From an uncultured Varibaculum sp. (GTDB lineage Bacteria; Actinomycetota; Actinomycetes; Actinomycetales; Actinomycetaceae): 64,000 bases of DNA. The notes beneath the pieces are model-generated. The model searched no databases, had not been told where the DNA came from, and worked only from the letters and a program-made list of their open reading frames with translations. Position 1 is the first letter of the stretch; every line of letters starts with the position of its first letter. The DNA is taken from positions 15,970 through 79,969 of the forward strand of contig NZ_CABTZZ010000006.1 in the NCBI RefSeq assembly GCF_902489465.1, read 5' to 3'. Of the stretch, positions 62,037-64,000 are shown piece by piece. A program made the translations under genes and the position numbers.

Positions 62037-63428
62037 ATGCGGATAGACATTATTTCGATTTTTCCCCAGTTCTTTGATTGCTTAGATGTTTCCCTCATGG
62101 GCAAAGCCCGCTCTAGCGGGATTTTGCAAACCCACCTTTGGGACTTGCGAGACTGGACCGAAGACGTACATCGCAGCGTGGACCGCGCCCCCGCGGGCGG
62201 GGGCGCGGGGATGGTAATGAAACCCGATGTGTGGGGCAAAGCCATTGACCAAGTAATTGACCAGGCAGGTGCCGCTAAAACGGTGTTGGCGATTCCTACT
62301 CCTGCGGGAATTCCGCTCACCCAACGGCAGGTGCGGGACTTGGCAGCAAACACCGAGCATCTGGTGGTGGCCTGCGGGCGTTATGAAGGTATCGACCAGC
62401 GAGTCAGCCAGTACTATCAGCAGTTGCCGGGCGTAAAAGTGCTACCTTTTTCTCTGGGTGACTATGTGCTAAACGGCGGGGAAGTAGCCGCCGTTGCCCT
62501 GGTAGAAGCCACCTGCCGCCTACTAGATGGCTTTGTGGGTAACCCCAGTTCCTTGGTGGAAGAATCCTATGAACTGTCGGGCTTGTTAGAGTATCCTGCC
62601 TATACGCAGCCGGCTACTTGGCGCGGCCTGGATATTCCTGCGGTTTTGCTTAGCGGGGATCACCAGAAAGTTAAAAATTGGCGCCGTCAACAGTCCCTAA
62701 TGTTAACTGCCCAGCGGCGTCCCGATTTAATCTGGGAGTTAACTCCCGACGCCCTCGAAAAATCTGATCGCGAAATCCTGGCTGCTCAGGGATTCCTGCC
62801 TGCCCCCTATCTCAAGCGGGTACGGTTTCGCCGGGCGCAGCCGGGAGAGGCGGCTACCTGTTCAGCTATAGCTTCCCGCTTATTCCCGCAGGCTTGCCCG
62901 GATTATTTACCCGCAGATGCCATTAGCCGCTTTGTAGAAGAAGAACTAAGTGAGCCGGCTTTTAAAGCCTATCTAGCTGATCCGGGAACGGTGATTATCT
63001 TGGCGGAAGTGGCTCTCTCTCGCGCGCAAGAGGAAACCCCTTGGGAAGCTGCCGGCTACACCCTAACCCAGGTGGGAGACCCCGGCTTTGTGCCGCCGGA
63101 AGAAAACCTGGTGAAAGCAGTAGGTGACAACTGTGCCTACCTGTCTAAATGCTATCTGGATCAGCGTTGGCACAGCTCGGGGCTGGCAGGCGCGATGCTC
63201 GAAGTAACCCATGCGCATCTACAAACACACTTCCCGCATTTAACCAAGATTGGGTTAGGGACTAACCAGTCAAACCGGCGGGCCTTAAAGTTTTACCGCC
63301 ACCACGGATACCGCAAATGCGGGCGCCGCACCTTCCTAGTGGGAGGAATCGAAAACCGAGATGTGATAGCGGTTAGGGATTTCACAACCCGCAAAGTTCC
63401 GTCTTGGGCGCAAAACGTGGCACAATAA
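62037..63428 (+). CDS. trmD: tRNA (guanine(37)-N1)-methyltransferase TrmD fused to a GNAT acetyltransferase domain
   Basis: Residues 1-245 are a complete TrmD: IDIISIFPQFFDCLDVSLMG at the start, the knot motifs RYEGIDQRV and PFSLGDYVLNGGEVAAVALV, and the C-terminal helices with LLSGDHQKVKNWRRQQSL. It methylates G37 in tRNAs with G36. From about 261 (VRFRRAQPGEAATCSAI) to about 440 there is a GNAT domain with the acetyl-CoA loop HSSGLAGAML and the motif NRRALKFYRHHGYRKCG. The junction is in frame, with no stop or start signal between. Bacterial TrmD alone is about 250 residues; here the product is 463. The second domain could be a separate enzyme joined for co-expression. Confidence 0.9.
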   Translation: MRIDIISIFPQFFDCLDVSLMGKARSSGILQTHLWDLRDWTEDVHRSVDRAPAGGGAGMVMKPDVWGKAIDQVIDQAGAAKTVLAIPTPAGIPLTQRQVRDLAANTEHLVVACGRYEGIDQRVSQYYQQLPGVKVLPFSLGDYVLNGGEVAAVALVEATCRLLDGFVGNPSSLVEESYELSGLLEYPAYTQPATWRGLDIPAVLLSGDHQKVKNWRRQQSLMLTAQRRPDLIWELTPDALEKSDREILAAQGFLPAPYLKRVRFRRAQPGEAATCSAIASRLFPQACPDYLPADAISRFVEEELSEPAFKAYLADPGTVIILAEVALSRAQEETPWEAAGYTLTQVGDPGFVPPEENLVKAVGDNCAYLSKCYLDQRWHSSGLAGAMLEVTHAHLQTHFPHLTKIGLGTNQSNRRALKFYRHHGYRKCGRRTFLVGGIENRDVIAVRDFTTRKVPSWAQNVAQ

Positions 63429-63563
63429 GCAAGGTTGCATAAGTAGGCTGCGAAACCTGCCGCAGGGGGCCGCAAATGCCGCTTAGCAATGCTAGATACG
63501 CCGGCTAGACCGGCCCGATAGCTGACGTTACCTGCGGAACGAAAGCAATATGAGGAAACTACA
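63429..63563 (+). promoter_or_regulatory. Leader of rplS
   Basis: This 135-base gap contains the small hairpin GCCGG-CTAGA-CCGGC near 63500-63515 and a GC-rich stretch upstream. A -10-like TAGCAATGCTAGAT region lies near 63483-63497. GAGGAAA precedes the TTG start of rplS. The role as a regulated leader is a guess from position. Confidence 0.3.
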
Positions 63564-63914
63564 TTGAATATCATCGATGAGATTAACCAGAAGAGCCAGC
63601 GCTCGGATCTACCTGATTTCCGCGCCGGAGACACCGTAAAAGTAAACGTACGGGTCACCGAAGGTGGAAACACTCGTATCCAGGTATTCCAGGGGGTCGT
63701 AATCGCCCGCCACGGTAAGAAACAGCCGAACGCTACTTTCACCGTGCGGAAAGTTAGCTTCGGGATCGGGGTAGAACGTACCTTCCCGGTAAACTCGCCG
63801 ACTATCGAATCTTTAGAGGTAGTAACCCGCGGCGATGTGCGTCGCGCTAAACTCTACTACCTGCGTGAACGTCACGGAAAAGCGGCTCGCATTAAGGAGG
63901 GTCGCGGCTCCTAA
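63564..63914 (+). CDS. rplS: 50S ribosomal protein L19
   Basis: The 116-residue product matches L19 throughout: [53 protein letters not shown] and [18 protein letters not shown]. Start TTG with AGGAAA upstream. L19 sits at the 30S-50S interface. It follows trmD as in most bacteria. Confidence 0.97.
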   Translation: MNIIDEINQKSQRSDLPDFRAGDTVKVNVRVTEGGNTRIQVFQGVVIARHGKKQPNATFTVRKVSFGIGVERTFPVNSPTIESLEVVTRGDVRRAKLYYLRERHGKAARIKEGRGS

Positions 63915-63979
63915 TCACACTAATTAGCAAAACAAAAGCGGCCGCGGATCGGACTGGGAGGAAAACAAGTGGAGCGGAG

Positions 63980-64000
63980 TTGAATGGAATGAAAAAGAGG
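63980..64000 (+). CDS. Possible start of the next gene, truncated by the window edge
   Basis: A frame opens at TTG 63980 or ATG 63989 and runs off the window with a basic start (MKKR). GGAG at 63971 is spaced for the TTG. In actinobacteria a signal peptidase gene (lepB) often follows rplS, and a basic N-terminus would fit, but seven codons cannot prove it. Confidence 0.2.

Noticed and set aside
1..64000. CRISPR arrays, insertion sequences, prophage or toxin-antitoxin genes
   Set aside because: No regularly spaced direct repeats, transposase or phage motifs, or paired small toxin/antitoxin frames were seen.

Overview
The window reads as one chromosomal segment of a moderately GC-rich Gram-positive actinobacterium, most likely of the Actinomycetaceae (a Varibaculum/Mobiluncus/Actinomyces-like organism). 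The basis is: the actinobacterial form of DapD, a DivIVA-like coiled-coil gene next to coaD, FtsY with an N-terminal membrane segment, S16 with a long acidic/basic tail, a 61-residue L28, class III cyclase and NarL/OmpR regulators of actinobacterial type, a cluster of fn3/MoxR/DUF58/transglutaminase/kinase/FHA genes, and LPxTG-like wall-anchored proteins. The genus is inference.

Layout. (1) 36-3154: Zur, then leftward trmH-rplT-rpmI-infC and rpmB; infC appears to start at ATC behind a leader with an intrinsic terminator. (2) 3351-11808: rightward housekeeping block of a FakA/DAK2-like gene, recG, rsmD, coaD, a coiled-coil protein, DUF177, rnc and mutM. (3) 11962-22566: signalling block with an orphan NarL regulator, dapD-maf (leftward), an adenylate cyclase, an OmpR/histidine-kinase pair, DUF4032, a multi-pass Ser/Thr kinase, a DsbA-like thiol protein and tRNA-Thr(UGT). 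(4) 22968-30826: two large wall-anchored surface proteins around an MFS exporter. (5) 31131-44627: a membrane-stub protein and a six-gene cluster (giant Ig-like/fn3 protein, MoxR, DUF58, TgpA-like transglutaminase, Ser/Thr kinase, FHA) that matches the PFNA-type cluster of bifidobacteria. (6) 44794-50194: phosphotransferase locus with EI facing fructose EIIABC, HPr and a DhaM-like protein. (7) 50235-63914: ndk, smc, a membrane protein, ftsY, ffh, amidohydrolase, inositol-phosphatase-like gene, rpsP, khpA, rimM, trmD (fused to an acetyltransferase) and rplS.

Blocks 2 and 7 are normally neighbours in actinobacteria (mutM next to smc), so blocks 3-6 look like about 39 kb of accessory and signalling genes placed in a core locus. 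No transposase, integrase, sortase or CRISPR array is visible.

The observations I consider most worth following are these. A pair of structured intergenic elements (12658-12764 and 26550-26656) have base-paired arms that differ by compensating changes while their internal loops are conserved; they sit in a mosaic of hairpins carrying GCGGTAAAAG, both between convergent genes. The DhaM-like protein has lost both of its phospho-acceptor histidines. TrmD is fused to a GNAT domain. The transglutaminase lacks its catalytic cysteine. The giant surface protein has a probable frameshift near its end. Many genes carry a -10 box that ends exactly 6-7 bases before the start codon, which marks leaderless mRNAs.
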